Below, piece after piece: positions 24,057-40,308 of a stretch of 64,000 nucleotides of DNA. Location of the stretch: contig NC_053037.3 in the NCBI RefSeq assembly GCF_002575655.3, positions 47,217,242 through 47,281,241 on the forward strand. Direction: 5' to 3'. The stretch is from Aegilops tauschii subsp. strangulata (Eukaryota > Streptophyta > Magnoliopsida > Poales > Poaceae). A program made the position numbers and the translations under genes. The notes beneath the pieces were generated by a model, which did no database searches, was not told where the DNA came from, and saw nothing but the letters and a program-made list of their open reading frames with translations. Position 1 is the first letter of the stretch. The number at the start of each line of letters is the position of its first letter.

Positions 24057-25894
24057 TGTTAAACATCATGTCATGTTTATTATGTGATATACGCGTCATG
24101 TTTATCTTAGGTAGTTAGAGATAGAGTTTGTTTTAATTCTCTCTTATCTTTCTATCTCTTCTCCCTATTGTATCTCTCGGTTGTTTGCTAACGACCACAT
24201 CCTGTAACGCCACGAGACGTCTCTCCACTAGTAGAAAACAGGGCTTTTGTTCGGCCAGAAAAGAGCATTAATCCCGGTTGCAATACGAACCGGGACTAAT
24301 GTGAGCATTAGTCCCGGTTCGAGCGGCTAGGGCACCGTACAGGCATTAGTCCCGGTTCAAATGGGACCTTTAGTCCCGGTTGGTGCCACGAACCGGGACT
24401 AAAGGGTGCGATGCCCATTAGTACCGGTTCGTGGCACCAACCGGTACTAAAGGTTACACCTTTAGTCCCGGTTCGAGCCACCAACCGGTACTAATGGGGT
24501 TTGAGGCATTAGTACCGGTTCGTGGCACGAACCGGTACTAAAGGTCCCATTTTCAAACTCTACCCCCCCCCCCCCCCCCCATCGCCTTTTCAGTTTTGTA
24601 AAAAACAAAAGAAAATGATAAAAACTTGAAAAATTAAAATCCTTCCAGATGTAGTTATGTTACTACATGTACTAGTTAGGAAAATTTAAGAAACTTCAAA
24701 AATTAAAATCCTTCCAGATGTAGTTATGTTACTAGATGTACTAGTTAGGAAAATTTAAAAACTTAAATTTGGACATGTTTTGCAAAAAGTGTAGGGAAAA
24801 TGTAAAACGGCTATAACTTTTGCATACGATGTCAGAAAAAAATGTATAATATATCAAAATGTTCAGCACGAAAATCCGCATCCGATTTTGACCGCCTATG
24901 GCCTATTTGCAAATTTTTAGAATCCTCAAATTCTAAAAGGAAAAAAGTTATGCTCAAATTTCAGTTTTTTTTATTTTTGTTAAATCTGGTCAAACTATGG
25001 TCAAACTACTTATTCAAGAAGTATTAGTGTTACTAAATAATTATTCAAGAATATTAGTGTTACTAAATAATTATTTCAGTTTTTTTGAATTTTGGTCAAA
25101 TCTGGTCAAACTATGGTCAAACTGTGGTCAAACTAATTATTCAAGAAATATTAGTGTTACGAAATAATTATTTCTGTTTTTTTGAATTTTGGTCAAATCT
25201 GGTCAAACTGTGGTCAAACTATGGTCAAACTACTTATTCAAGAAATATTAGTGTTACTAAATAATTATTGTTTTTTAGAACAATAGTTTCAAACTCAAAC
25301 AGTGAAATGTGTGACTTCATGCTCAAGCTAAATTCCTGAGGGTTAATAGGATTGACATCTTACTATTGTCAGGAAAACAACAAGTGCAGACTTGGAAACG
25401 AGGGAGAATAGAACCCGGAAGTTTAGCGTGCTCAGGCTGGAGTAGTGAGAGGATGGGTGACCGTCCGGGAAGTTAGATGATTTGGAATGATGAGGGGTGA
25501 TTAGAGATTAGAGGTTAAATTGAGCAGTGATGAGGGGCGATTAGAAATTAGAGATTAAAATAATTCAGAAATTTGAAAATTAAAAAAAATTCAAAAAAAA
25601 ATCATAAAATTTCCTTTAGTACCGGTTCGTGTTACCAACCGGGACTAAAGGTGGACCTCCAGGCAGCGGCCACGTGGAGGGCCTTTAGTCCCGGTTCGGC
25701 CCGGTTCGTGTAAGAACCGGGACTAAAGGGGAGGCTTTAGTAACGACCCTTTAGTCCCGGTTCCAGAACCGGGACTAAAGGCCCTTATGAACCAGGACTA
25801 AAGGCCCTTTTTCTACTAGTGCTCGTCTAATATCAATATATAACATGCGGCTCTCCCTATATGGAGAGTAGGAGCGCTTCCACAACTTCTCACA
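24057..25894 (+). repeat. 5' LTR of the older Copia element, split by a CACTA insertion
   Basis: Segments 24057-24225 and 25825-25894 together equal the 239 bp 3' LTR at 39371-39609. The CTC at 25822-25824 duplicates 24223-24225. Confidence 0.95.
24226..25821. mobile_element. Non-autonomous CACTA element
   Basis: Begins CACTAGTAGAAAACAGGGC and ends GCCCTTTTTCTACTAGTG, so the terminal inverted repeats start with CACTA. The 3 bp duplication CTC on both sides is the CACTA hallmark. Many copies of the subterminal motif ACCGGGACTAA / TTAGTCCCGGTT lie in both orientations at 24264-24545 and 25610-25800. The 1596 bp body has no transposase, but tandem repeats (about 24625-24760 and 24965-25270) and a C tract near 24565-24580. 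Confidence 0.93.
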
Positions 25895-25909
25895 TGGTAA
25901 TCAGAGCCA
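25895..25909 (+). promoter_or_regulatory. Primer-binding site of the older Copia element
   Basis: TGGTAATCAGAGCCA directly follows the LTR. It equals the initiator-Met tRNA site TGGTATCAGAGC with one inserted A. Confidence 0.85.
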
Positions 25910-25929
25910 TCTTCTTCCACCTCGTCTAG

Positions 25930-29254
<3,325 letters not shown>

Positions 29255-29266
29255 GTCTCCCACTTG
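29255..29266 (-). promoter_or_regulatory. Polypurine tract of the Angela-like element
   Basis: On the minus strand AAGTGGGAGAC lies directly before the 3' LTR start TGTTGG. Confidence 0.85.
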
Positions 29267-29286
29267 CACTAGAGTCAATAATCTAG

Positions 29287-32200
29287 TTACATTGTGATGA
29301 ATCGAACACCCATTGCGTCCTGGTGTTGATCATGTTTTGCCCTAGGGAGAGGTTTAGTCAACGGATCTGCTATATTCAGGTCCGTGTGTACTTTACAAAT
29401 ATCTATGTCTCCATTTTGAACACTTTCACGAATGGAGTTGAAGCGACGCTTGATATGCCTGGTCTTCCTGTGAAACCTGGGCTCCTTCGCAAGGGCAATA
29501 GCTCCAGTGTTGTCACAGAAGAGAGTCATCGGGCCCGACGCATTGGGAATCACCCCTAGGTCGGTAATGAACTCCTTCATCCAGACTGCTTCCTGTGCTG
29601 CCTCCGAGGCTGCCATGTATTCCGCTTCACATGTAGATCCCGCCACGACGCTTTGCTTGCAACTGCACCAGCTTACTGCTCCTCTATTCAAAATATACAC
29701 GTATCCGGTCTGTGACTTCGAGTCATCCGGATCTGTGTTGAAGCTAGCGTCGACGTAACCCTTTACGACGAGCTCTTCGTCACCTCCATAAACGAGAAAC
29801 ATATCCTTAGTCCTCTTCAGGTACTTCAGGATATTCTTGACCGCTGTCCAGTGTTCCTTGCCGGGATTACTTTGGTACCTTCCTACCAAACTTACGGCAA
29901 GGTTTACATCAGGTCTGGTACACAGCATGGCATACATAATAGACCCTATGGCCGAGGCATAGGGGATGACACCCATCTCTTCTATATCTTCTGCCGTGGT
30001 CGGGCATTGAGCCGTGCTCAATTGCACACCTTGCAATACAGGCAAGAACCCCTTCTTGGACTGATCCATACTGAACTTCTTCAATATCTTGTCAAGGTAT
30101 GTACTCTGTGAAAGACCAATGAGGCGTCTTGATCTACCTCTATAGATCTTGATGCCTAATATGTAAGCAGCTTCTCCAAGGTCCTTCATTGAAAAACACT
30201 TATTCAAATAGGCCTTTATACTTTCCAAGAATTCTATATCATTTCCCATCAATAATATGTCATCCACATATAATATGAGAAATGCTACAGAGCTCCCACT
30301 CACTTTCTTGTAAACACAGGCTTCTCCATAAGTCTGTGTAAACCCAAACGCTTTGATCATCTCATCAAAGCGAATGTTCCAACTCCGAGATGCTTGCACC
30401 AGCCCATAGATTGAGCGCTGGAGCTTGCATACTTTGTTAGCATTCTTAGGATCGACAAAACCTTCCGGCTGCATCATATACAACTCTTCCTTAAGGAAGC
30501 CGTTAAGGAATGCCGTTTTGACGTCCATCTGCCATATCTCATAATCATAGTATGCGGCAATTGCTAACATGATTCGGACGGACTTCAGCTTCGCTACGGG
30601 TGAGAAAGTCTCATCGTAGTCAACCCCTTGAACTTGTCGATAACCCTTAGCGACAAGTCGAGCTTTGTAGATGGTCACATTACCATCTGCGTCCGTCTTC
30701 TTCTTAAAGATCCATTTGTTTTCTATGGCTCGCCGCTCATCGGGCAAGTCAGTCAAAGTCCATACTTTGTTTTCATACATGGATTCTATCTCGGATTTCA
30801 TGGCTTCTAGCCATTTGTCGGAATCCGGGCCCGCCATCGCTTCTTCATAGTTCGAAGGTTCACCGTTGTCTAACAACATGATTTCCAGGACAGGGTTGCC
30901 GTACCACTCTGGTGCGGAACGTGTCCTTGTGGACCTACGAAGTTCAGTAACTTGATCTGAAGCTTCATGATCATCATCATTAACTTCCTCCCCAGTCGGT
31001 GTAGGCACCACAGGAACATTTTCCCGCGCTGCGCTACTTTCCGGTTCGGAAGGGGTGACTATCACCTCATCAAGTTCCACTTTCCTCCCACTCAATTCTT
31101 TCGAGAGAAACTCCTTCTCTAGAAAGGACCCGTTCTTGGCAACGAAGATCTTGCCTTCGGATCTGAGGTAGAAGGTATACCCAATAGTTTCCTTAGGGTA
31201 TCCTATGAAGACGCATTTTTCCGATTTGGGTTCGAGCTTTTCAGGTTGAAGTTTCTTGACATAAGCATCGCATCCCCAAACTTTTAGAAACGACAGCTTA
31301 GGTTTCTTCCGAAACCATAATTCATACGGTGTCGTCTCAACGGATTTAGACGGTGCCCTATTTAAAGTGAATGCGGCAGTCTCTAAAGCATAACCCCAAA
31401 ATGAGAGCGGCAAATCGGTAAGAGACATCATAGATCGCACCATATCTAATAGAGTGCAATTACGACGTTCGGACACACCATTTCTCTGAGGTGTTCCAGG
31501 CGGCGTGAGTTGTGAAACTATTCCACATTTCCTTAAGTGTGTACCAAATTGGTGACTTAAATATTCTCCACCACGATCTGATCGTAAGAATTTTATTTTC
31601 CTGTCACGTTGATTCTCGACTTCACTCTGAAATTCCTTGAACTTTTCAAAGGTTTCAGACTTGTGTTTCATTAGGTAGACATACCCATATCTACTTAAAT
31701 CATCAGTGAGAGTGAGAACATAACGATATCCTCCGCGAGCCTCAACACTCATTGGACCGCACACATCGGTATGTATGATTTCCAATAAGTTGGTTGCTCG
31801 CTCCATTGTTCCGGAGAACGGAGTCTTGGTCATCTTACCCATGAGGCATGGTTCGCACGTGTCAAATGATTCGTAATCAAGAGACTCCAAAAGTCCATCT
31901 GCATGGAGCTTCTTCATGCGCTTGACACCAATGTGACCAAGGCGGCAATGCCACAGATATGTGGGACTATCGTTATCAACTTTACATCTTTTGGTATTCA
32001 CACTATGAACATGTGTAACATCACGTTCGAGATTCATCAAGAATAAACCATTGACCAGCGGGGCATGACCATAAAACATATCTCTCAAATAAATAGAACA
32101 ACCATTATTCTCGGATTTAAATGAGTAGCCATCTCGAATTAAACGAGATCCAGATACAATGTTCATGCTCAAAGCTGGCACTAAATAACAATTATTGAGG

Positions 32201-33267
32201 TTTATAACTAATCCCGTGGGTAGATGCAGAGGTAGCGTGCCGACGGCGATCACATCGACCTTTGAACCATTCCCGACGCGCATCGTCACCTCGTCTTTTG
32301 CCAGTCTCCGTTTATTCCGTAGTTCCTGATTTGAGTTACAAATATGAGCAACCGCACCGGTATCAAATACCCAGGAGCTACTACGAGTACTGGTAAGGTA
32401 CACATCAATTACTTGTATATCACATATACCTTGGGTGTTGCCGGCCTTCTTCTTGTCCGCTAAATATTTGGGGCAGTTCCGCTTCCAGTGACCACTTCCC
32501 TTGCAATAAAAGCACTCAGTCTCGGGCTTGGGTCCATTCTTTGACTTCTTCCCGGTAACTGGCTTACCCGGCGCGGCAACTCCCTTGCCGTCCTTCTTGA
32601 AGTTCTTCTTACCCTTGCCCTTCTTGAACTTAGTGGTTTTATTCACCATCAACACTTGATGTTCTTTTCTGATCTCTACCTCAGCTGATTTCAGCATTGA
32701 ATACACCTTGGGAATGGTCTATTCCATCCCCTGCATATTGTAGTTCATCACAAAGCTCTTGTAGCTTGGTGGAAGCGACTGGAGGATTCTGTCAATGACC
32801 GCGTCATCCGGGAGATTAACTCCCAGCTGAGACAAGCGGTTGTGCAACCCAGACATTCTGAGTATGTGCTCACTAACAGAACTGTTCTCCTCCATTTTAC
32901 AGCTGAAGAACTTGTCGGAGACATCATATCTCTCGACCCGGGCATGAGCTTGAAAAACCAGTTTCAGCTCCTCGAACATCTCATATGCTCCATGTTTCTC
33001 AAAACGCTTTTGGAGACCCGGTTCTAAGCTGTAAAGCATGCCACACTGAACGAGGGAGTAATCATCAGCACGCTGCTGCCAAGCGTTCATAACGTCTTGG
33101 TTCTCAGGGATTGGTGCTTCACCTAGCGGTGCTTCTAAGACATAATCTTTCTTGGCTGCTATGAGGATGATCCTCAGGTTCCGGACCCAATCCGTATAGT
33201 TGCTGCCATCATCTTTCAGCTTGGTTTTCTCTAGGAACGCGTTGAAATTGAGGACAACGTGGGCCAT
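29287..33267 (-). pseudogene. Gag-pol polyprotein of the Angela-like Copia element, one in-frame stop
   Basis: Frame open from ATG 33267 to the stop at 29287 (1327 codons) except for one TAG at 32719-32721. Domains in order: gag (FTDW-like NYTDWVRNLRI, YSLEPGLQKRFE, LPPSYKSFVMNYNMQG), zinc knuckle CFYCKGSGHWKRNC, protease WVFDTGAVAHICN, pre-integrase LWHCRLGHIGVKRM, integrase with its D-D-E (IHTDVCGP, TDDLSRYGY/RSDRGGEY, NGVSERRN), RT with LYVDDILL, and RNase H (GYVDASFNTD, STCEAEYMA). The stop falls where related proteins have one ordinary codon between NMQGM and TIP, so it looks like a single nonsense mutation, not a recoding site, but readthrough cannot be excluded. Confidence 0.93.
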
Positions 33268-34565
33268 TTGATCTACAATACATAGTGTAAAGATTTTTAG
33301 ACTAAGTTCATGATAATTAAGTTCATATAATCAAATTATTTAATGAACTCCCACTCAGATAGACATCCCTCTAGTTATCTAAGTGAAACATGATCCGAAC
33401 TCAACTAGGCCGTGTCCGATCATCACGTGAGACAGACTAGTCAAGATCGGTGAACATCTCCATGTTGATCGTATCTTCTATACGACTCATGCTCGACCTT
33501 TCGGTCCTCCGTGTTCCGAGGCCATGTCTGTACATGCTAGGCTCGTCAAGTCAACCTAAGTGTATTGCGTGTGTTCCGAGGCCATGTCTGTACATGCTAG
33601 GCTCGTCAACACCCGTTGTATTCGAACGTAAGAATCTATCACACCCGATCATCACGTGGTGCTTCGAAACGACGAACCTTCGCAACGGTGCACAGTTAGG
33701 GTGAACACTTTCTTGAAATTATTATAAGGGATCATCCTATTTGCTACCGTCGTTCTAAGCAAATAAGATGCAAAAACATGATAAACATCACATGCAATCA
33801 AATAGTGACATGATATGGCCAATATCATCATGCTCCTTTGATCTCCATCTTCGGGGCACCATGATCATCTTCGTCACCGGCATGACACCATGATCTCCAT
33901 CATCATGATCTCCATCATTGTGTCTTCATGAAGTTGTCACGCCAACGATTACTTCTACTTCTATGGCTAACGCGTTTAGCAACAAAGTAAAGTAAATTAC
34001 ATGGCGTTATTCAATGACACGCAGGTCATGCAAAATAATAAAGACAACTCCTATGGCTCCTGCCGGTTGTCATACTCATCGACATGCAAGTCGTGATTCC
34101 TATTACAAGAATATGATCAATCTCATACATCACATATATCATTCATCACATCTTCTGGCCATATCATATCACATATATCACTTGCTGCAAAAACAAGTTA
34201 GACGTCCTCTAATTGTTGTTGCAAGTTTTTACGTGGTTTGTAGGTTTCTAGCAAGAACGTTTTCTTACCTACGTATGACCACAACGCGATTTGCCAATTT
34301 CTATTTACCCTTCATAAGGACCCTTTTCATCGAATCCGTTCTGACTAAAGTAGGAGAGACAGACACCCGCTAGCCACCTTATGCAACTAGTGCATGTCAG
34401 TCGGTGGAACCTGTCTCACGTAACCGTACGTGTAAGGTCGGTCCGGGCCGCTTCATCCTACAATGCCGCCGAAACAAGAAACGACTAGTAGCGGCAAGAA
34501 GAATTGGCAACATCAACGCCCATAACTTCTTTGTGTTCTACTCGTGCATAGTAACTACGCATAGG
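33268..34565 (-). other. 5' leader of the Angela-like element with a duplicated segment
   Basis: Untranslated leader of about 1.3 kb between primer site and gag. A 39 bp block beginning GTGTTCCGAGGCCATGTCTG occurs twice (33509 and 33571). Such long leaders normally hold packaging and dimerisation signals; none can be pinpointed here. Confidence 0.7.
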
Positions 34566-34583
34566 CCTGGCTCATGATGCCAC
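34566..34583 (-). promoter_or_regulatory. Primer-binding site of the Angela-like element
   Basis: On the minus strand the LTR is followed by GTGGCATCATGAGCCAGG, a diverged form of the Met-tRNA site TGGTATCAGAGC at the normal position. Confidence 0.7.
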
Positions 34584-36297
34584 TGTTGGGAATCGTAGCA
34601 TAATTTTAAAATTTTCCTACGCTCACCAAGATGCATCTATGGAGTCTACTAGCAACGAGGGGAAGGGAGTGCATCTACATACCGTTGTAGATCGCGAGCG
34701 GAAGCGTTCCAATGAACGTGGATGACGGAGTCGTACTCGCCGTGATCCAAATCACCGATGACCGAGTGCCGAACGTACGGCACCTCTGCGTTCAACACAC
34801 GTACGTTGCAGCGACGTCTCCTCCTTTCTTGATCCAGCAAGGGGGGAGGAGAGGTTGATGGAGATCCAACAGCACGACGGCGTGGTGGTGGATGTAGCGG
34901 CTCTTCGGCAGGGCTTCGCCGAGCTTCTGCGCGCGAGAGAGAGGTGTTGTAGGGGAGGAGGGAGGCGCCAAAGGCTGTAGGTTTGCTGCCCTCCCTCCCC
35001 CCCACTATTTATAGGACCCCTTGGGAGGGGGGAGCCGGCCAAAACCCATCTAGGGTTGGGGGGGGCGGCGGCCAAGGGGGGGAAGGGGTTGCCTTGCCCC
35101 CCAAGGCAAGGGGGGAACCCCCCCCTAGGGTACCCAACCCTAGGCGCATGGGGGGGAGGCGCCCCAGCCCACTAGGGGCTGGTTCCCTTCCACTTTCAGC
35201 CCACGGGGCCCTCCGGGACAGGTGGCCCCACCCGGTGGACCCCCGGGACCCTTCCGGTGGTCCCGGTACAATACCGATAACCCCCGAAACTTTCCCGGTG
35301 GCCAAAACTGGACTTCCTATATATAATTCTTCACCTCCGGACCATTCCGGAACCTCTCGTGACGTCCGGGATCTCATCCGGGACTCCGAACAACTTTCGG
35401 GTTTCCGCATACATATATCTCTACAACCCTAGCGTCACCGGACCTTAAGTGTGTAGACCCTACGGGTTCGGGAGACATGCAGACATGACCGAGACGCCTC
35501 TCCGGTCAATAACCAACAGCGGGATCTGGATACCCATGTTGGCTCCCACATGTTCCACGATGATATCATCGGGTGAACCACGGTGTCGAGGATTCAATCA
35601 ATCCGTATGCAATTCCCTTTGTCAATCGGTATGTTACTTGCCCGAGATTCGATCGTCGGTATCCCAATACCTAGTTCAATCTCGTTACCGGCAAGTCTCT
35701 TTACTCGTACCGCAATGCATGATCCCGTGACTAACGCCTTAGTCACATTGAGCTCATTATGATGATGCATTACCGAGTGGGCCCAGAGATACCTCTCCGT
35801 TTACACGGAGTGACAAATCCCAGTCTCGATCCGTGCCAACCCAACAGACACTTTCGGAGATACCCGTAATGCACCTTTATAGTCACCCAGTTACGTTGTG
35901 ACGTTTGGCACACCCAAAGCACTCCTACGGTATCCGGGAGTTGCACGATCTCATGGTCTAAGGAAAAGATACTTGACATTGGAAAAGCTCTAGCAAACGA
36001 AACTACACGATCTTTTATGCTATGCTTAAGTTGGGTCTTGTCCATCACATCATTCTCCTAATGATGTGATCCCGTTATCAATGACATCCTATGTCCATAG
36101 TCAGGAAACCATGACTATTTGTTGATCAACGAGCTAGTCAACTAGAGGCTTACTAGGGACAGGTTGTGGTCTATGTATTCACACATGTATTACGATTTCC
36201 GGACAATACAATTATAGCATGAATAATAGACTATTATCATGAACACAGAAATATAATAATAACCATTTATTATTGCCTCTAGGGCATATTTCCAACA
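34584..36297 (-). repeat. 5' LTR of the Angela-like element
   Basis: Near-identical copy of 27541-29254, same length 1714 bp. It should carry the promoter of the element; the internal side is followed by the primer site. Confidence 0.95.
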
Positions 36298-36302
36298 AAA
36301 TA

Positions 36303-39300
36303 ATCTCTCAGTTGTTGGAGAGCATAATTCTGAAACAGTGTGTGATTCTTGCCAAAAAGCTAAAAGTCATCAGTTGTCGTATCCTGTCTCAACTAGTGTG
36401 TCTACTAAACCTTTACAGCTCATATTCTCTGATGTATGGGGTCCTGTCCCCCTTTCTGTTGGTAGACATGCCTATTATGTTAGCTTCATCGATGATTTTA
36501 GCAAATATACTTGGATATACCTTCTTAAGAAAAGATGTGATGTGTTCCAAGTTTTCCAAAATTTTCAAGCACTTGTTGAAAGACAATTTAATAGCAAAAT
36601 TCTCGCTGTCCAATCCGACTTGGGTGGTGAGTATGAAAAACTCAACTCCTTTTTTCAGAAGTTGGGAATATCTCATCACGTCTCATGCCCCCACGCTCAC
36701 CAACAGAATGGCTCGGCAGAACGCAAACACAGACACATTGTTGAGGTAGGCCTTGCTTTGCTTGCCGCTGCATCCATGCCACTAAAGTTTTGGGATGAAG
36801 CCTTTCTCACGGCTGTGCATCTTATCAATATTCTACCCAGCCGTGTTGTCAAAAATGAAACTCCTACCGAGCGTATTTTGCATGCCAAACCAGATTATGC
36901 CCCACTCCGTCTGTTTGGATGTGCATGTTGGCCCAACCTCCGTCCATATAACAACCGTAAACTCATGTTTCGTTCGAAACAGTGTGTTTTTCTTGGCTAT
37001 AGTACACAACATAAAGGATTTAAGTGCTTAGATGTCTCCACCGGTCGAGTGTATATCTCCCGGGATGTTGTCTTTGACGAAAACCAATTTCCCTTTGCCA
37101 CACTTCATCCCAATGCCGGTGCCCTTCTTCGCAAAGAAATTCTTCTTTGCCCTCTAGTCTCTCCAATGGTGCTAATGGGGAAGAAAATAATTGAGATGAT
37201 CAATATTTTCCTAACCCTCCTAACTTTATACCTGAGCTTTGTGTTTCAGCAATAAACAATGAAGGAAATAGTGCAAATGGTGTTGAAAAGGGAGCTACAG
37301 TGCAGCATTTTATGTGCACGGAATCCCCTGGAGTATCCTCCTCAGGATTGCCCCCTCCTGCCATGCAATCCTCCTCGGGATCCACCCAGGTGCCCGCTGT
37401 CGATGTCCCGCCTGCCGCGCCCAGGCTCGCTTCGGGATCGGTGCGATCCGCTGGGCCACCGCCTGGCTTCCCCGCCTCTCCACGCGCGTGCCGGCCCAAC
37501 CAACCTGAGGGCTCCGCGTGCTGCTCACATGTGCTTGGGCCCGCGCCTGGGCCCTCCACTCACGCGGTCTCGCCCGACCGTGAGACAGCTGCGCCTGACT
37601 GCGACGTGGGCCTGGTCGCCCCGTCTCGTCTCGAGGCGTCTTCGGGATCAGGCGCTGTCAGCGCGCCGGGATCTCCTTCGGGATCCGCTGCGGCTGCTTC
37701 TCCTCAGGTGCCTGGATCTTCTGTGGCTCCCTCTTCTGGAGTCCGCCCTACACAAACACGAACCAGGTTGCAACAGGGAGTTATTAACAGAATTAGTTAC
37801 AAAAATATTTCCAAGTATGGGCTCACGTGTTTAACAGGAGAATCTAGTGAACCAAAGTCGCTCGCTGCTGCTCTTGGAGACACTCGATGGAAACAAGCAA
37901 TGGAGGAAGAAACCTCTGCGTTGCAACGTAACAAGACATGGCATCTAGTTCCCCATCGTCAAGGTATAAATCTTATTGATTGCAAATGGGTCTATCGAGT
38001 TAAGAGAAAATCTGATGGTACTATTGACCGCTACAAAGCCAGCAACGGTATGGTATTGACTACGAGGACACGTTTAGTCCGGTTGTCATAGCAGCAACTA
38101 TTCGTCTTGTGCTCTCTATTGCTGTTTCCAGGGGATGGAGTCTCCGACAGCTAGACGTACAGAACGCGTTTCTTCATGGTGTTCTGGAAGAAGAGGTGTA
38201 CATGGAACAATCTCCTGGGTTTGCAGATCCAAGTGCACCTTTCCATGTTTGTAAGTTTGACAAGGCTCTGTATGGACTCAAGCAAGCCCCCAGAGCTTGG
38301 TATTCTCGGTTGAGTATGAAGTTGCAAGCACTTGGGTTTGTTCCATCAAAGTCTGATACTTCTCTGTTTATTTACAACAGGTTTCAAACTGCCATCTTTG
38401 TTCTCATTTATGTTGATGATATAATTGTGACTAGCTCTTCCAATGAAGCAATTACAGCCTTACTCAGTGATCTTCGGTCAGAATTTGCTCTCAAAGATTT
38501 GGGAGACTTACATTATTTATTAGGCATTGAAGTTAAGAAAACTGATCATGGCATTCATCTTTCCCAAGGAAAATATGTCACTGACTTGTTGAGCAGAGTT
38601 GGCATGCAGGATTGTAAACCATCACCGACTCCTTTTGTCGAGTTCAGAAACATTGTCTCTCACAGAAGGAACACTCCTGAATCAGGATGACAGCACCAGT
38701 TACAGAAGTATAGTTGGTGCACTTCAATACTTAACACTTACTCGTCCTGACATTTCATTTGCAGTCAACAAGGTTTGCCAGTTTTTGCATGCACCCACCA
38801 CAACTCACTGGACAGCAGCAAAACGCATCTTAGGTATGTAAAGAACACTGTTAGTATGGGCCTTTCCATCAACCGATCATCCTCCATGGGTGTTAGTGCC
38901 TTTTCTGATGCGGATTGGGCTGGCTGCTTGGATGATAGAAGGTCCACCGGGGGATTTGCAATCTTTCATGGCCCGAATTTAGTCTCTTGGTGTGCAAAGA
39001 AACAAGCTACTGTCTCTAGGTCTAGCACTGAAGCAGAATACAAAGCACTGGCAAACGCTACAGCTCAAATCATATGGATCCAAGCAATACTGAAGGAATT
39101 GGGAATGTCACAAACTCCAACACCTTGTCTTCGGTGTGATAACCTTGGTGCAACTTATTTGTCTGCTAACCCAGTTTTTCATGCCAGGACCAAACACATT
39201 GAGATAGATTTTCACTTTGTCAGGGAACGGGTTGCCAACAAAGAATTAGAGATCAGGTTCATTTCTTCCAAGGATCAAATTGCAGATGGGTTCACAAAGG

Positions 39301-39359
39301 CGCTACCCACTAGAAGCTTTGAAGATTTTCGGCGTAATCTCAACCTAGTTCGGTTTTGA
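36303..39359 (+). pseudogene. Copia integrase, RT and RNase H of the older element (several frame breaks)
   Basis: Integrase 36303-about 37130 (IFSDVWGP, SFIDDFSKYTW, QSDLGGEY, NGSAERKHRH), Pro/Ser-rich linker, RT from about 37850 with KWVYRVKRKSDG, a small deletion with frame change near 38040-38050, [27 protein letters not shown], then shifts near 38630 and 38835, RNase H ([41 protein letters not shown]) and TGA at 39357. At least four frame changes, so the copy is dead. Confidence 0.92.
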
Positions 39360-39361
39360 TT

Positions 39362-39370
39362 ATGGGGGAG
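39362..39370 (+). promoter_or_regulatory. Polypurine tract of the older Copia element
   Basis: ATGGGGGAG directly precedes the 3' LTR start TGTTAAACATC. Confidence 0.8.
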
Positions 39371-39609
39371 TGTTAAACATCATGTCACGTTTATTATGTG
39401 ATATATGCGTCATGTTTATCTTAGGTAGTTAGAGATAGAGTTTGTTTTAATTCTCTCTTATCTTTCTATCTCTTCTCCCTATTGTATCTCTCGGTTGTTT
39501 GCTAACGACCGCATCCTATAATGCCACGAGACGTCTCTCGTCTAATATCAATATATAACATGCGGCTCTCCCTGTATGGAGAGTAGGAATGCTTCCACAA
39601 CTTCTCACA
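39371..39609 (+). repeat. 3' LTR of the older Copia element
   Basis: 239 bp, TGTTAAACATC to CTTCTCACA, uninterrupted partner of the split 5' LTR. Confidence 0.95.
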
Positions 39610-39614
39610 TTCGT

Positions 39615-40308
39615 AACTCGTAGTACACTGGTAAAAAGTTGAAAACCTGCTTGGTTCACTAGTACATTGTTGAGATCCCATAATGTGTCGGTGAGATGGC
39701 TTTTTGATGCTTCATCACATGGCTATGAAGAAATAATTTGTTCTTTGTTAAGAGAAATACAAGTTTATTTGACGCTATACACTTGCACATTGGCTTGAAT
39801 TTATACTTGGTTTATGCTTTGACGGTTGGAGGGATTTAGAGTCATTCATGTGAAGCTATATGCTTAAGCAACAAAGGAAATAAACCATGTTGCTACACAG
39901 ATTGACACATACAACATACACATGAATGTAGAACTTTACGCACTAGTCAGATCACCCAAAAGCTCAAGCTTATGAGGAAAGGTGGCCTATGCATTTCTAC
40001 GTCAATACTCCCCCTCAAGTCAACAATGAAGAAGCATCAACACTGAGTACTACTACGACCTGGGGTAATTGATAAGTTAAGCTGGATTAAGAGCAACTAA
40101 CTAATACCAGCTGATACTGACATTACCAAAAGATGCCACGGTAAGATAGTTCTGAATGCTCACACAAAGAGCCAACCTAATGTAGCTAGATGGATGGAGC
40201 TACTAGCCGCGCCCTTGCACAGTTCATACAAAAGGACCTACTTAACCCTACATGGTTCGAGCTATTTTTCCATGTCGATGAGCATGTCAGACGCGCAGGA
40301 CCGTGCCT
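39615..40308. other. No gene recognised
   Basis: Flank between the Copia nest and the DUF674 stop. Its right part should include the 3' UTR of the DUF674 gene. Confidence 0.5.

Noticed and set aside
32719..32721. The TAG in gag-pol as a programmed recoding site.
   Set aside because: No supporting context (no typical readthrough hexamer or known precedent in this family recognised); treated as a point mutation, kept only as a minor alternative.
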